A stretch of 64,000 bases of DNA from assembly GCA_031082185.1 (NCBI GenBank), contig JAVHLI010000003.1, forward strand, positions 124,001 through 188,000, given 5' to 3'. Below are positions 1-11,834 of this stretch, in pieces; the first letter of the stretch is position 1; every line of letters begins with the position of its first letter. The stretch is from a bacterium. Its GTDB lineage: Bacteria > Sysuimicrobiota > Sysuimicrobiia > Sysuimicrobiales > Humicultoraceae. The position numbers were made by a program, and so were the translations under genes. The notes below the pieces were generated by a model that made no database searches, was not told where the DNA came from, and saw nothing but the letters and a program-made list of their open reading frames with translations.

Positions 1-2
1 CG

Positions 3-182
3 GCGCTCGAGCAGCATGACACGCCGCTGCTGAATGCGGTCCGCGCGCTGGCAACGGCCGCGCCCGAAGAGGCCAAGCCGCTGGAGGTACGCGCGGTGCG
101 CGACCTGAACGCCGTTCAGTTCGCGCTGTCCCTGGCCGCGGAGCTGGCCGAGGCGACCGTGCGCGAAGTGCGGGGACGGTGA
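3..182 (+). CDS. C-terminal end of an unrecognised protein (5' truncated by window edge)
   Basis: An open frame enters from the left edge and stops at TGA 180-182, giving 59 residues. The tail is rich in Ala, Leu and charged residues, with heptad-like helices and a C-terminal VREVRGR. Codon use is strongly G/C at third positions, as in neighbouring genes, so it looks coding. No family motif is visible in this fragment and I do not assign a function. It ends 2 bases before the stop of the convergent epimerase-like gene. Confidence 0.6.
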   Translation, partial: ALEQHDTPLLNAVRALATAAPEEAKPLEVRAVRDLNAVQFALSLAAELAEATVREVRGR

Positions 183-184
183 GA

Positions 185-1081
185 TTAGGTAACGAGATCG
201 CGCAGTGCCGGTTCCAGTTCGGGCCACCGGAACTGGAACCCGTGCGCCTGTAGTTTGGCGGGAGTTGCCCTCTGGCTGGCCAGCATCATCTCATCGGCCA
301 CCGCGCCACTCACCAAGCGTAGCGCCCACGCCGGCACGCGCATGACTGCCGGGCGCCCCAGCGCGGCCGCCAGCGTACGGGTAAACACCTGATTAGTAAC
401 TGGCACGGGTGAGGCGACGTTCACCGGCCCTTCCAGCGCAGTGATCCGTACCGCTGCCAGTAGAGCGGCCGCGACGTCATCCACGTGAATCCAGCTCCAC
501 CACTGCCGTCCGCTTCCCAACGGGCCACCGAGCCCCGCACGGAAGAGCGGCAACGTCGTCCGTACCACGCCCCCGTCACGGGCCAGCACGATCCCGAACC
601 GGGTGCTCACAACGCGCGTCCCGGCCGATGAAGCGCGCCGTGCCTCATCCTCCCAGGCCCGAGCGACGTCGGCCAGGAAACCAATGCCGGGTGGGGACGA
701 CTCGTCCAGCACCTCATCGCCCCGGTCCCCGTAGTATCCGATCGCAGAGGCCGAGACCAACACAGGGGGAACGGCTGAAGCACTGAGGATAGTGTCTACT
801 ATCAAGCGCGTGGATCGGACGCGGCTGCCGAGGATCTCTCTTCGCACCGCCGGGGTCCACCGAAGGGCGGCGATGCTCCGACCGGCAAGGTTCACCACGG
901 CGTCTGCGCCGTCGAAGGCCCGCGGATCCAGCGTGCCGGCATCCGGATCCCAAGTCACCTCGCCGAATCCTGCCTGGGGACGCCGCACGAGCCGGCGGAC
1001 CTCTGCCCCCTGTTCGCGCAGGGCACGGACCAGCGCCCTGCCGATCGGCCCCGATGCCCCGGCAGTGATTACACGCAGCAT
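185..1081 (-). CDS. TIGR01777 / YfcH-type NAD(P)-binding epimerase family protein
   Basis: The 298-residue protein has an N-terminal Rossmann glycine motif (GASGPIGRAL, about residues 8-17) and a central stretch with YYGDRGDE, which I recognise from the TIGR01777 branch (YfcH/SDR39U1) of the extended SDR superfamily. The C-terminal third contains the DUF1731-like segment with PAWALRL and a final FRWPELEPAL. Members bind NADP(H), but no physiological substrate is established. Length is normal for the family. The ATG at 1081 lacks a strong Shine-Dalgarno sequence. It lies just downstream of tRNA-Asp on the same strand and could be transcribed through from it. Confidence 0.85.
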   Translation of the reverse strand: MLRVITAGASGPIGRALVRALREQGAEVRRLVRRPQAGFGEVTWDPDAGTLDPRAFDGADAVVNLAGRSIAALRWTPAVRREILGSRVRSTRLIVDTILSASAVPPVLVSASAIGYYGDRGDEVLDESSPPGIGFLADVARAWEDEARRASSAGTRVVSTRFGIVLARDGGVVRTTLPLFRAGLGGPLGSGRQWWSWIHVDDVAAALLAAVRITALEGPVNVASPVPVTNQVFTRTLAAALGRPAVMRVPAWALRLVSGAVADEMMLASQRATPAKLQAHGFQFRWPELEPALRDLVT

Positions 1082-1102
1082 CTATCTGAGGGGGAAATGA
1101 GG

Positions 1103-1181
1103 TGGCGGGAGCGACGGGATTTGAACCCGCGGTCTCCTGCGTGACAGGCAGGTGTGTTAAACCAGGCTACACCACGCCCCC
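1103..1181 (-). tRNA. tRNA-Asp (anticodon GTC), CCA encoded
   Basis: On the minus strand a full cloverleaf can be drawn. The acceptor GGGGGCG pairs with CGCTCCC (one G-U). The anticodon stem CCTGC/GCAGG encloses loop CTGTCAC, giving anticodon GTC. The T arm GCGGG/CCCGT encloses TTCAAAT. The discriminator is G, as expected for tRNA-Asp, followed by an encoded CCA at 1103-1105. The D loop is slightly long. A strong promoter sits upstream. Confidence 0.96.
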
Positions 1182-1210
1182 GCGAGGGAATTGCACTCCC
1201 GCCGAAAACC

Positions 1211-1239
1211 ATTCTATGCTTGCCCCCAGTGTGTGTCAA
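1211..1239 (-). promoter_or_regulatory. sigma-70-type promoter of tRNA-Asp
   Basis: On the minus strand, a perfect -35 TTGACA (1234-1239) is followed by a 17-base spacer and -10 TAGAAT (1211-1216), about 30 bases upstream of the mature tRNA 5' end at 1181. Confidence 0.8.
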
Positions 1240-1274
1240 CGCGCCTGACCCGCATACGCCTCCGCGCACGCTGC

Positions 1275-2144
1275 CTACCGATCAATCCGCAGCAAGAGCG
1301 TTAGCGTTCGGCCACTGTAGGCCGGGCCTTCGATGTGGATTTGTATCTGGTCGGCCTGCCGGAGCGCGATCAGTCCGTCCGGCTGTATCGAGGTAGAATC
1401 TGCGCCGCCCGAGAACTGGATCCGTGAGGGCTCCCCTCGATCGAGGCGCCTGAGGAAAAGGTGCTGCCCCACGCGGGCCCGGATCGTGCGCGGCCCCTCG
1501 GCACGCGGCCCGCGCACGGGATCCACCGTATACGAGATGACCACGGTCCCGGCAGGCATGGGCGGCAGATACTGGCTGCCGAGGTCCTCTGCCTCCCAAC
1601 CGGCCGCGCCCCACCGGTACAGCCGGTCGGTATCGCCGCGCGACTCCAGCAGCCCTTCGGGCACGAACCTGACCCCACCACCGAACAGACCATCCTGCTC
1701 CAGGGTGATGCGCAGTCCTCCTGAACGCTGCTGCACCACTATGTAGTCAAGAAATCCCCCCGAACCCGCCCGAGTGGCAAAGACCGCGGCCAGCGGCGCC
1801 TCTTCGGCCGGGCGTCCGATCTGGATGGGCAGCCACCCGCCTCCCATGTTGCGCCGCAGTACCTGCGTGTAGCGCCCGCCCTTGCCCATGGCAGATACTA
1901 CGGCCACGGCCACGGCCGGTTTATCATCCTGGGCCGGGAAAGTGATGGCGGCGATCATCTCGTCGCGCCCGTCGCCGGTCAGGTCGGCGTGCACGATCTC
2001 TTCAGTTCTTGCGCCCTCAGGCAACCGTGCCGCGCTCTGCGTTGCCTGCGGCCGGTCGGTCCCCGAGGGCCGCGGCGCCTGGCAGCCGGCGAGCACGCCG
2101 CTGAGGACAAGAAACATGGAAACCATTCCCAGCCGGTTCCGCAC
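1275..2144 (-). CDS. putative lipoprotein of unknown function
   Basis: The chosen GTG at 2144 has a good Shine-Dalgarno GGGAGG at 2151-2156. It starts a protein with a short basic N-region, a hydrophobic stretch and a lipobox (LAGC), so it should be exported and lipid-anchored. A longer frame from 2198 would bury this signal peptide. The rest of the roughly 289 residues has a segment with repeated DLTGDGRDEM-like acidic motifs, reminiscent of FG-GAP/VCBS-type repeats, and a C-terminal beta-rich part. I recognise no enzyme family. It is co-directional with leuB, 84 bases downstream, and may be read by transcription from the amino acid operon. Confidence 0.7.
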   Translation of the reverse strand: MRNRLGMVSMFLVLSGVLAGCQAPRPSGTDRPQATQSAARLPEGARTEEIVHADLTGDGRDEMIAAITFPAQDDKPAVAVAVVSAMGKGGRYTQVLRRNMGGGWLPIQIGRPAEEAPLAAVFATRAGSGGFLDYIVVQQRSGGLRITLEQDGLFGGGVRFVPEGLLESRGDTDRLYRWGAAGWEAEDLGSQYLPPMPAGTVVISYTVDPVRGPRAEGPRTIRARVGQHLFLRRLDRGEPSRIQFSGGADSTSIQPDGLIALRQADQIQIHIEGPAYSGRTLTLLLRIDR

Positions 2145-2228
2145 GGTAGCCTCCCGGGGTGCCGGATGCCGAACCGTTCGCGAGGGGTGTTCCCGCAACC
2201 TGCCGGCGCAAGGCGACGAGGAGCACCC

Positions 2229-3311
2229 TCAGCTCAGCAGGGCGATCACGCGATCGCCAAAGCCGGCCGTGGAAAGAGCAGGGCCGCCGCCGGCCAAGTC
2301 GGCCGTCCTGGCTCCGCTGGCCAGAGCGCGTTCCACGGCCGTCTCGACAAGGGCAGCCTCCTCGGCCAGGCCCAGCGCGTATCGGAGCAGCAGGGCCGCG
2401 CTCAGGATGGCGCCGGAGGGGTTGGCAAGCCCGCGCCCTGCGATGTCCGGCGCGGTGCCGTGCACCGGCTCGTAGAGCGATGGTCCTTCAGCGCCCAGGC
2501 TGGCCGAGGGCAGGAGGCCGAGCGATCCAACCAACCCCGCACCCAGGTCACTCAGGATGTCACCAAACATGTTCTCCATCACGAGCACGTCGAACGCCGA
2601 CGGCCTCCGCACCATCTGCATGGCGGCGCTGTCCACAAGCATGTGGTCAAGCGTCACATCAGGGTAGTCCAGGGCAACCTCGTCTACCACCTCGCGCCAG
2701 AGCTGTGAGGAGTGCAGCACATTGGCCTTGTCCACCGAGGTGACGCGGCCGCGACGCAACCCGGCGGCCTCGAACGCCACCCGGGCGACGCGGCTAATCT
2801 CCTCCTCGGAGTAGATGAGCGTGTCTACCGCTGTCCGTTGTCCGTTCGTGGTAGTCCGGCCGCGGGGCTCGCCGAAGTAGAGCCCGCCGGTCAACTCCCG
2901 GACTATAAGGAAGTCGGTTCCCTCCAGCGCCTCGGGCCGGAGCGGCGACGCGGCGGCAACCCCGCCAAATGCGCGCACCGGGCGCAGGTTGGCGTACAGC
3001 CGCAGCTCCCGGCGCAGGGCAAGCAACCCTGCTTCAGGCCGCCGGTCGGGCGGCAGACCGTCCCACTCCGGGCCGCCCACCGCGCCCAGCAGGACCGCGT
3101 CCGCGCGGCGGCACGCGTCGAGCGTGGCGGCCGGAAGGGGCGGATGACCCCCACTCAGCGCGGCCGCGCCGAAAGGGGCTTCCTCAAAGGAGAGAACATG
3201 CCCTCGCGCTGCCGCGACGGCGCGCAGAACCTTCACCGCCTCCGCGGTGACCTCGGGGCCTACCCCGTCACCGGGTAGGACTGCGATGCGCGCCCGCACC
3301 TGCTCCCCCAT
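2229..3311 (-). CDS. leuB: 3-isopropylmalate dehydrogenase
   Basis: LeuB oxidatively decarboxylates 3-isopropylmalate to 2-ketoisocaproate with NAD+ in leucine synthesis, and related enzymes do the same for methylmalate in the citramalate route. The 360-residue protein begins at ATG 3311. The family start GDGVGPE is at residues 14-20, followed by [13 protein letters not shown], the metal/substrate segment [12 protein letters not shown], a [15 protein letters not shown] block and the adenosine-binding HGTAPDIAG loop. An upstream in-frame ATG at 3398 lies inside cimA and is rejected. It is the last recognised gene of the ilv-leu operon, 4 bases after the cimA stop. Confidence 0.95.
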   Translation of the reverse strand: MGEQVRARIAVLPGDGVGPEVTAEAVKVLRAVAAARGHVLSFEEAPFGAAALSGGHPPLPAATLDACRRADAVLLGAVGGPEWDGLPPDRRPEAGLLALRRELRLYANLRPVRAFGGVAAASPLRPEALEGTDFLIVRELTGGLYFGEPRGRTTTNGQRTAVDTLIYSEEEISRVARVAFEAAGLRRGRVTSVDKANVLHSSQLWREVVDEVALDYPDVTLDHMLVDSAAMQMVRRPSAFDVLVMENMFGDILSDLGAGLVGSLGLLPSASLGAEGPSLYEPVHGTAPDIAGRGLANPSGAILSAALLLRYALGLAEEAALVETAVERALASGARTADLAGGGPALSTAGFGDRVIALLS

Positions 3312-3315
3312 CTCC

Positions 3316-4893
3316 CTAGATCCCTGCCGGGCGGGGCGAGGCGACCAGCAGCGCGTATTCAAGGCTGCTGGCCAGGGCGATGGCGCTGGCCAGGACAACG
3401 TTCTCGGACACGCCCACGGTTCCCCAGTGCCGGTGGCCGTCGGTGGAGGTGATCAGCACGCGCACGCGCGCCGCGGCGGCCGCATCGGCGTCCAGAACCC
3501 GAACCTTGTAGTCCACCAGCCGCACGCGCGCAAGCTCCGGGTGGAACCGCTCCAGCGCCACACGGAGCGCACGGTCCAGCGCGTGGACCGGCCCGTTGCC
3601 CTCGGCGGAAGAGCCGGCCTCCTGGCCGTGCACCGAGACGCGGACGATTGCCCGCGAAGTGCACTCGGCGGCGGCGTGATCCACCGCGATGTGGAACGCC
3701 TTGATCTCGAACCCCGGCTCGTGGCCCATCACCGCGCGGCGTAGCAGCAGTTCGAACGAGGCCTCGGCACCCTCGAACTGGTACCCTTCCTGCTCGAGCC
3801 GCTTGAGGTCGTCGAGCGCCGCCTGCACCTCGGGTCGTGACCGGTCGAGGCGAAGACCGATCTCGCCGGCCTTGTGGAGCAGCGTGGCGCGTCCGGAGAG
3901 GTCGCTGACCACCACGCGCCGCCCGTTGCCGACCACCTCCGGCGCAACGTGCTCGTACATCACCGGGTCAATCATCACCGCGCTGGCGTGCACGCCGCCC
4001 TTGTGCGCAAACGCGTTCGCTCCAACGTAGGGCTGGTAGTCGTTGGGAGCCATGTTCGCCAGTTCGGCGACCAGCCGGCTCGTCTCGGTGAAGCGCGCCA
4101 GCGCCTCTGGAGCCAGCGCACGCAGACCCATCTTGAGGCGCAGGCCCGGAACCACGGAACACAGGTTTGCGTTGCCGCTGCGCTCGCCGTAGCCGTTGAT
4201 CGTGCCCTGCACGTGGACGCATCCGGCCCCCACTGCGGCCAGGGTGTTGGCCACCGCCAGCTCGGCGTCGTTGTGTGCGTGGATGCCGACGGGGCCGCCG
4301 ATCTCGCGTAGCACCAGCCGTACGCCCTCCTGGATCTCCGCCGGCAGGCTGCCGCCGTTCGTGTCGCAGAGTACCAGGCAGTCGGCGCCGGCCGCCTGCG
4401 CCGCCCGGAGCGTGGCCACAGCGTAGTGGCGGTCGGCCTTCAGGCCGTCGAAGAAGTGCTCGGCGTCATAGATCACCTCTCGGCCCGCGGCGCGCAGGTG
4501 GGCCACGGACTCGCCGATCATTGCCAGGTTCTCTTCAAGCGATGTGCGCAGCCCGGAACGGACGTGCAGATCCCAGGATTTCCCGAATATGGTCACCGCA
4601 GGGGTTCCCGCCTCGATCAGGATCTGGAGGTTGGGGTCGTCCTGCGCGCGCGCAGAGGGGCGGCGCGTGCTGCCGAACGCCGCGATTCTGGCGTGCCGCC
4701 ACGTCAGCGCGCGGGCCCGCTCGAAGAAGGCCATGTCCTTGGGGTTGCTACCGGGCCAGCCGCCCTCCACATAATCGAACCCGAGGTCGTCCAATCGGCG
4801 CGCGATGCGAAGCTTGTCCTCAACCGAAAACGCCACGCCCGCGGCCTGGGCACCGTCGCGCAGCGTGGTATCGTAGACGGTGACGCGGTTCAC
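3316..4893 (-). CDS. cimA: (R)-citramalate synthase
   Basis: The DRE-TIM metallolyase condenses acetyl-CoA and pyruvate to citramalate, the entry to a threonine-independent isoleucine route. The 525-residue protein has TTLRDGAQAAG near residue 9, VEGGWPGSNPKD (typical of CimA rather than LeuA), the metal motif HAHNDAELAVAN, and HKGGVHASAV before a C-terminal LeuA-type allosteric domain (from about residue 380). It starts with GTG at 4893, overlapping the leuD stop in a GTGA arrangement, which suggests translational coupling. A separate leuA is present in the same operon, so both condensing enzymes are encoded. Confidence 0.93.
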   Translation of the reverse strand: MNRVTVYDTTLRDGAQAAGVAFSVEDKLRIARRLDDLGFDYVEGGWPGSNPKDMAFFERARALTWRHARIAAFGSTRRPSARAQDDPNLQILIEAGTPAVTIFGKSWDLHVRSGLRTSLEENLAMIGESVAHLRAAGREVIYDAEHFFDGLKADRHYAVATLRAAQAAGADCLVLCDTNGGSLPAEIQEGVRLVLREIGGPVGIHAHNDAELAVANTLAAVGAGCVHVQGTINGYGERSGNANLCSVVPGLRLKMGLRALAPEALARFTETSRLVAELANMAPNDYQPYVGANAFAHKGGVHASAVMIDPVMYEHVAPEVVGNGRRVVVSDLSGRATLLHKAGEIGLRLDRSRPEVQAALDDLKRLEQEGYQFEGAEASFELLLRRAVMGHEPGFEIKAFHIAVDHAAAECTSRAIVRVSVHGQEAGSSAEGNGPVHALDRALRVALERFHPELARVRLVDYKVRVLDADAAAAARVRVLITSTDGHRHWGTVGVSENVVLASAIALASSLEYALLVASPRPAGI

Positions 4894-5395
4894 GTGCCTA
4901 CCTTTCGGCCCGACACCTGCCGGCGCACGTACTCGATGATGCCGCCCGCGGCGATCAACTGCCGCATGAACTCCGGCAGGGGCGCCGCGGTGTGTGTGGT
5001 GCCGCGCGTCTCGTTGACGATCCGCCCGGTCGCGTTATCCACGCTGAGACGGTCCCCGCTCTCGGTCGCGGCGTGCAGGTCCGGGCACTCCAGCAGCGGC
5101 AGGCCGATGTTGAAGGCATTGCGGTAGAAGATGCGCGCGTACGACCGGGCAACGACGCAGGCTATCCCTGCCGCCTTGATCGCGATCGGCGCGTGCTCGC
5201 GCGAAGAGCCCTGGCCGAAGTTCTCCCCGGCGACCAGGATGTCGCCGGGCCGGATCCTCGCCGCCAGGGTGGGGTCCAGGTCTTCGAAGCAGTACCGGGC
5301 CAGCACCTCGGGATCGGTGGTCACAAGATGGCGCGCCGGGATTATTGCGTCGGTGTCCACGTGGTCGCCGACCTTCCATGCCGTGCCGCAAAAGA

Positions 5396-5399
<4 letters not shown>
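4890..5399 (-). CDS. leuD: 3-isopropylmalate dehydratase small subunit
   Basis: The small subunit pairs with LeuC to isomerise 2- to 3-isopropylmalate; the same enzyme normally isomerises citramalate. The start at ATG 5399 overlaps the leuC stop (ATGA) and gives 169 residues. The swivel-domain signature ENFGQGSSREHAP is present around residues 55-67, as is GDHVDTDAIIPARHL near the N-terminus. The short length matches the LeuD2/homoaconitase-like branch rather than the roughly 200-residue proteobacterial LeuD. A longer open frame reaching 5954 is only a shadow within leuC. Confidence 0.94.
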
Positions 5400-6651
<1,252 letters not shown>

Positions 6652-6661
<10 letters not shown>

Positions 6662-8192
6662 GCCGGATCACCTGCACGCGCCGCGTCGCGGGCCGCCAGA
6701 AGCCGGTTCACGGCATCCAGGTATGCCCGCACGCTTCCCTCCAGCACGTCGGTGCTGCTTGCCCGGCCCACTACCATAGTCTCGCCTTCCCGAACGCGCG
6801 CGGTCACTTCTCCCAGCGCGTCCGTACCCCCGGTCACGGCCCGGATTCCGTAGCCCACAAGCTGCGCCTGCAACCCGGTCATGGCTGCCACCGCGGCGCA
6901 CAGTGCGTCTACAGGACCATCGCCCGAGGCCGACGCGGTCGTGGAGCCGCCGTCGCTGTTGAGCGTTACCGTGGCGGCCGGCGGCACGCCGGTTCCCGTG
7001 ATCACGTGAAACGACTGCAGGGTGTAACGAGCCGGCGCGGCGCGGACCTCTTCGTCAACCAGGGCAAGGATGTCCTCGATTGCCACCTGCTTCTTCCTGT
7101 CGGCCAGATCCTTGAAGCGCGCGAACGTGCGACCCAGGGTGGGCTCGTCGAGCCGCACCCCCTGATCCTCCAGCGCCTTGCGGAAGGCATGACGGCCCGA
7201 GTGCTTGCCCAACACCAACCGGTTCTTCGGCAGCCCGACGTCCTCGGGGCGCATGATCTCGTATGTCGTCCGGTTGACCAGCACGCCGTGCTGGTGGATG
7301 CCTGCCTCGTGGGCAAAGGCGTTCTCTCCCACGACGGCCTTGTTGGGTTGCACCGCCACGCCGGTGACGGCGGTCAGCAGGCGGCTCGTGCGGTACAACC
7401 GGGTGGTGTCAATGCAGGTGTGGGCGCCGTAGGCGTCGCGCCGGGTGCGCAGCGCCATGACGATCTCCTCCAGGGCGGCGTTGCCCGCGCGCTCGCCGAT
7501 TCCGTTGATCGTGCACTCGACCTGCCGGGCGCCCGCGGCCACCGCGGCCAGCGAGTTGGCAACCGCCAGACCCAGGTCGTCGTGACAGTGAACACTCCAG
7601 GTGACGCGGTCGCTGTTCGCCACCTGCTCCCGCAGCGCCTTGATCAGCGCGGCGTACTCGTGGGGGGTGGTGTACCCGACGGTGTCCGGAACGTTGATCA
7701 CCGTGGCCCCGGCCCGGATGACCGCGTCGAAGACACGGCACAGAAAATCGACCTCGGAGCGGCTGGCATCCTCGGCCGAAAACTCGACGTCGTCGGTGAA
7801 GCGCCGCGCCAGCCGCACCGCACCTGTGGCGGCCTCGACGACCTCGTCGGGCGTCAGCCGCAACTTGTGCGCCATGTGGATGGGCGAGGTGGCGATGAAG
7901 ACGTGAACCCGCGGCCTGGCCGCCCGGCGCAGCGCCTCAACCGCCGCTTCCACGTCCCGAGGATTGGCGCGGGCCAAAGCGGCGACGGTGCAGCCACGCA
8001 CCTCCCCGGCCACGGTTCGAACGGCGTCCGAGTCGCCGGGCGACGCCACCGGGAATCCTGCCTCGATGACGTCTACGCGCAGTGCCTCCAACTGCCGGGC
8101 CAGCTCCAGCTTCTCGGCCGGCGTCATGGAGAAGCCCGGCGACTGCTCGCCGTCACGCAGCGTGGTGTCGAAGATGCGAACAACGTCGTCCA

Positions 8193-8193
<1 letters not shown>
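6652..8193 (-). CDS. leuA: 2-isopropylmalate synthase
   Basis: LeuA condenses acetyl-CoA with 2-ketoisovalerate, the committed step of leucine synthesis. The 513-residue protein starts at ATG 8193, sharing one base with the ilvC stop (TGATG). It has [12 protein letters not shown] at residues 9-20, the metal motif [21 protein letters not shown], and a C-terminal leucine-sensing LeuA-dimer domain (roughly residues 375-510). Feedback inhibition by leucine is expected from this domain. An upstream-extended frame to 8514 lies within ilvC and is not used. Confidence 0.95.
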
Positions 8194-9194
<1,001 letters not shown>

Positions 9195-9249
9195 CGCTCT
9201 TCTCCCTCCCCGGTACCCCGGACCGCGGCTGTCGCGCGGTCCGAATACA

Positions 9250-9747
9250 TCAGGTATTCTGTGGGCCCCTCACGAGCGTAACCTGACCGGTGCGGGCCAT
9301 CTCACGGATGCCGTGCCTGGTCAGAAGCGTCAGCATCGCATCCACCTTCTCGGTGCGGCCGGTGACCTCAATGGTCATGGTCCGGTCCGTCAGGTCAACG
9401 ATGTTGGCCCGGAACACGCTGGCGATCTCCATGATCTCCATGCGGGTGCCCGAGGTGACATTGACCTTTATCAACGCCAGCTCCCGGTCCACTGAGGGCG
9501 TGCCGTCAATGGCGGTCGCGCGCAGCACCTCGACCAGCTTGCGCAGTTGCTTGGCAAACAACTCCGTGCGTTCGGGAGCCGTGTCAACCACGATCGTCAT
9601 GCGTGAGGTCGAGGGGTCCTCGGTGGGCCCGACCGACAGGCTGTGGATGTTGATCCCACGCCTCCGGATCAGGCCTGCGACGCGCACCAGCACGCCGGGC
9701 GCGTTCCTGACCAGTACGGAGATCGTTGCGGAGTGAGGCTCACTCAT
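9250..9747 (-). CDS. ilvN: acetolactate synthase small (regulatory) subunit
   Basis: The 165-residue protein has an N-terminal ACT domain (about residues 6-80: [20 protein letters not shown], then [12 protein letters not shown]) and the C-terminal ALS_ss_C domain. It binds the catalytic subunit and confers valine feedback inhibition. ATG 9747 lies inside the end of ilvB (8-base overlap), so translation is likely coupled and the two subunits made in a fixed ratio. Confidence 0.95.
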   Translation of the reverse strand: MSEPHSATISVLVRNAPGVLVRVAGLIRRRGINIHSLSVGPTEDPSTSRMTIVVDTAPERTELFAKQLRKLVEVLRATAIDGTPSVDRELALIKVNVTSGTRMEIMEIASVFRANIVDLTDRTMTIEVTGRTEKVDAMLTLLTRHGIREMARTGQVTLVRGPQNT

Positions 9748-11485
9748 CGAGGATCATCTCCGCAACCGACTGCCCGGGAGGTATCATCGGCAGGACGTTC
9801 TCGTCCGGGTCGCAGATCACGTCTACCACGCACGGAACGCCCTCGGTCTCGAGGGCAGCGCGTAGGGCTCCCTCAACCTGCTCGGGACGCTCGACCCGAA
9901 TCCCGCGCGCGCCGAAGGCCTCTGCCACCCGGGCGAAGTCCGGGTTGCGCAGCAGGGAAGACGAGAAGCGCCCCCCGTAGAACATGGACTGCCACTGCCT
10001 CACCATTCCCAGCGCCCCGTTGTTGAGCACGATTATCGGCAGGCTCACTCCGTGCTCGACCGCGGTCGCCAAATCCTGCAGGGTCATCTGGAAGCCGCCG
10101 TCGCCCACAACGGCCACCACCGTCTCATCGGGGCAGGCAAACTTCGCGCCCATCGCCGCCGGGAAGCCGAAGCCCATCACGCCCAGGCCGCCCGAGGTGA
10201 TGAAGTGCCTCGGCGCGCGCGGGCGGTACCACTGCGCCATCCACATCTGGTGCTGCCCGACGTCGGTGACCGCAACCGCGCGGCCGCCAGTAACCTTGTT
10301 GAGTTGATCGCACACGTACTGGGCGCTGATCCGGTGGTCGTTCTGGTGGTACCGAAACGGGTGGCGCTCGCGCCATTCCGTGATCTGCTTCCACCAGGAT
10401 TCGATCTTGGGAGCCCGGGCCTGTGCCGCCATCACGGCCAGCACCCGCTTCGCATCGCCCACGATGGGGATGTGAGCCGGCTTGTTCTTGCCGATCTCCG
10501 CCGGGTCAACGTCCACATGGATGATCCGCGCGCGGGGCGCGAAGTCCTTGACCCTGCCGGTGACCCGGTCGTCGAACCGGGCGCCCACCACCAGGAGCAC
10601 GTCCGCGCCGTTGACCGCCCAGTTCGCGTAGGCGCTGCCGTGCATGCCCAGCATCCCCAGGCACCGCGGGTGAAGTTCATCCAGCGCACCCTTGCCCATC
10701 AACGTCAGCACCACCGGGATCCCGGTGCCGTCCACCAGCGCCGTCAGTTCAGGGCCTGCGTTGGAACCGATGACCCCGCCTCCGGCGTAGATGACCGGAC
10801 GCTCGGCCTCTGCCAGCGCCTTCACCGCTGCCGCGATCTGATTAGGAGCGCCGTCCAGGACGGGCCTGTAGCCGGGAATCGTCACCTCGTCGGTGAACTC
10901 CGGCACGCACATCTCCTGTGCTACGTCCCGGGGGATGTCCACGAGCACCGGACCCGGCCGCCCGGTCCTCGCCAGGTAGAACGCCTGGTGGACGGCCTGG
11001 GGGATCTCGGCGGCGCTCATCACGAGCGAGTTGAACTTGGTGATCGGCATGGTGATGCCGGTTACGTCCGCCTCTTGAAACGCATCATTGCCGATAACCT
11101 CTCGGGGAACCTGTCCCGTGATCGCCACGATCGGCACCGAGTCCATGATGGCGTCGGCGATGCCGGTAACCAGGTTCGTGGCTCCGGGTCCCGAGGTCGC
11201 GGTGCAGACTCCCACGCGACCCGACGCCCTGGCGTAGCCGACCGCGGCGTGGACGGCTACCTGTTCATGGCGGACCAGGATGTGCCGCAGCGGGCCCGCA
11301 TCGTAGAGCGCGTCGTAGATCGGAAGCGAGGCGCCGCCCGGTACGCCGAAGATAATCTGTACCCCTTCGCGGCGAAGGGTCTCAACCAGCGCCTGCGCCC
11401 CGTTTACCCGTCCGGCACGCGGTGTCGCTCGGGGTTTCAGCGGTACCGCCCGTGGCTTCAATGGAACCGTTGCCTGCCGCGCCAT
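9740..11485 (-). CDS. ilvB: acetolactate synthase large (catalytic) subunit
   Basis: This ThDP- and FAD-dependent enzyme makes acetolactate and acetohydroxybutyrate. ATG 11485 follows a purine-rich GGGGAGG and gives 581 residues with a basic Lys/Arg/Pro-rich N-terminal extension before the catalytic start. Seen are GVPGGASLPIYDAL, the catalytic Glu in LVRHEQVAVHAA, and the ThDP motif GDGGFQMT...NN. An upstream frame to 11611 would run through the T-box terminator and is rejected. It is the first gene of the operon and directly follows the tandem RNA leader. Confidence 0.96.
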   Translation of the reverse strand: MARQATVPLKPRAVPLKPRATPRAGRVNGAQALVETLRREGVQIIFGVPGGASLPIYDALYDAGPLRHILVRHEQVAVHAAVGYARASGRVGVCTATSGPGATNLVTGIADAIMDSVPIVAITGQVPREVIGNDAFQEADVTGITMPITKFNSLVMSAAEIPQAVHQAFYLARTGRPGPVLVDIPRDVAQEMCVPEFTDEVTIPGYRPVLDGAPNQIAAAVKALAEAERPVIYAGGGVIGSNAGPELTALVDGTGIPVVLTLMGKGALDELHPRCLGMLGMHGSAYANWAVNGADVLLVVGARFDDRVTGRVKDFAPRARIIHVDVDPAEIGKNKPAHIPIVGDAKRVLAVMAAQARAPKIESWWKQITEWRERHPFRYHQNDHRISAQYVCDQLNKVTGGRAVAVTDVGQHQMWMAQWYRPRAPRHFITSGGLGVMGFGFPAAMGAKFACPDETVVAVVGDGGFQMTLQDLATAVEHGVSLPIIVLNNGALGMVRQWQSMFYGGRFSSSLLRNPDFARVAEAFGARGIRVERPEQVEGALRAALETEGVPCVVDVICDPDENVLPMIPPGQSVAEMILDE

Positions 11486-11540
11486 GCCATCCCCTCCCCA
11501 GTCCTGCCGATCCGGCGTCCCATCCCTCTCGTCCGGGATG

Positions 11541-11582
11541 AAAACACAGCGCGGGAGACATCCTAAGGGCGGATGCTCCCGC
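11541..11582 (-). terminator. intrinsic terminator of the ilvB T-box leader
   Basis: On the minus strand, GCGGGAGCATCC (11571-11582) pairs with GGATGTCTCCCGC (11551-11563) around a 7-base loop with one bulged U. It is followed by GCTGTGTTTT (U tract 11541-11547). The 5' arm overlaps the 3' end of the conserved T-box antiterminator sequence, so the two structures exclude each other. Confidence 0.88.
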
Positions 11583-11775
11583 GGTACCACCTTAGTTCCC
11601 CGCCGGCGCATCGCCGGGGGGCCCTCTGTCCCGTATCGTGGGCGGACGGCGGATCCTACTCCATTTCAGATCCGCGGCTCAGGGACGAGATTCGGCGGGT
11701 ACGAAGACCGGCTCACACCAGGTCCGGCTCGCTCTTCTCCGCGAAACCGCCTACTGCTTCCCCTCATCGCGCGCT
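11541..11775 (-). promoter_or_regulatory. T-box riboswitch (probable Leu, CUC specifier) upstream of ilvB
   Basis: The minus-strand transcript has the hallmark antiterminator AAGGTGGTACCGCGG (11579-11593) just before the terminator. Stem I can be drawn: AGGGGA pairs with TCCCT at the base. An internal loop has AGTA on its 5' side (RC of 11752-11755) and GAATCTCG on its 3' side, below GGCGG/CCGCC. The loop-E element GAA is followed by U and then CUC G, so the best specifier is CUC (Leu, 11687-11689) followed by a purine. A stem III hairpin CCCCGGCG/CGCCGGCGGGG precedes the T-box. Uncharged tRNA should stabilise the antiterminator and turn the operon on. The RNA class is certain; the specifier is by-eye inference. 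Confidence 0.92.
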
Positions 11776-11782
11776 ACATGGA

Positions 11783-11834
11783 TACAACAAAGCCCAAGCG
11801 ATAGGTACCGGTGAGGAACCTATCCCTCAGGCTT
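11783..11834 (-). terminator. intrinsic terminator / expression platform of the ykkC riboswitch
   Basis: On the minus strand, AAGCCTGAGGGATAGGT pairs with ACCTATCGCTTGGGCTT (one G-G mismatch and two G-U pairs) around an 11-base loop, followed by GCTTTGTTGT. The 5' arm includes the conserved AGAAGCC of the aptamer, so ligand binding and termination should be mutually exclusive. Confidence 0.75.

Noticed and set aside
10052-11566. Long open frame on the plus strand (504 codons) opposite ilvB
   Set aside because: Antisense shadow of ilvB and its leader; no recognisable domains and no start site of quality.
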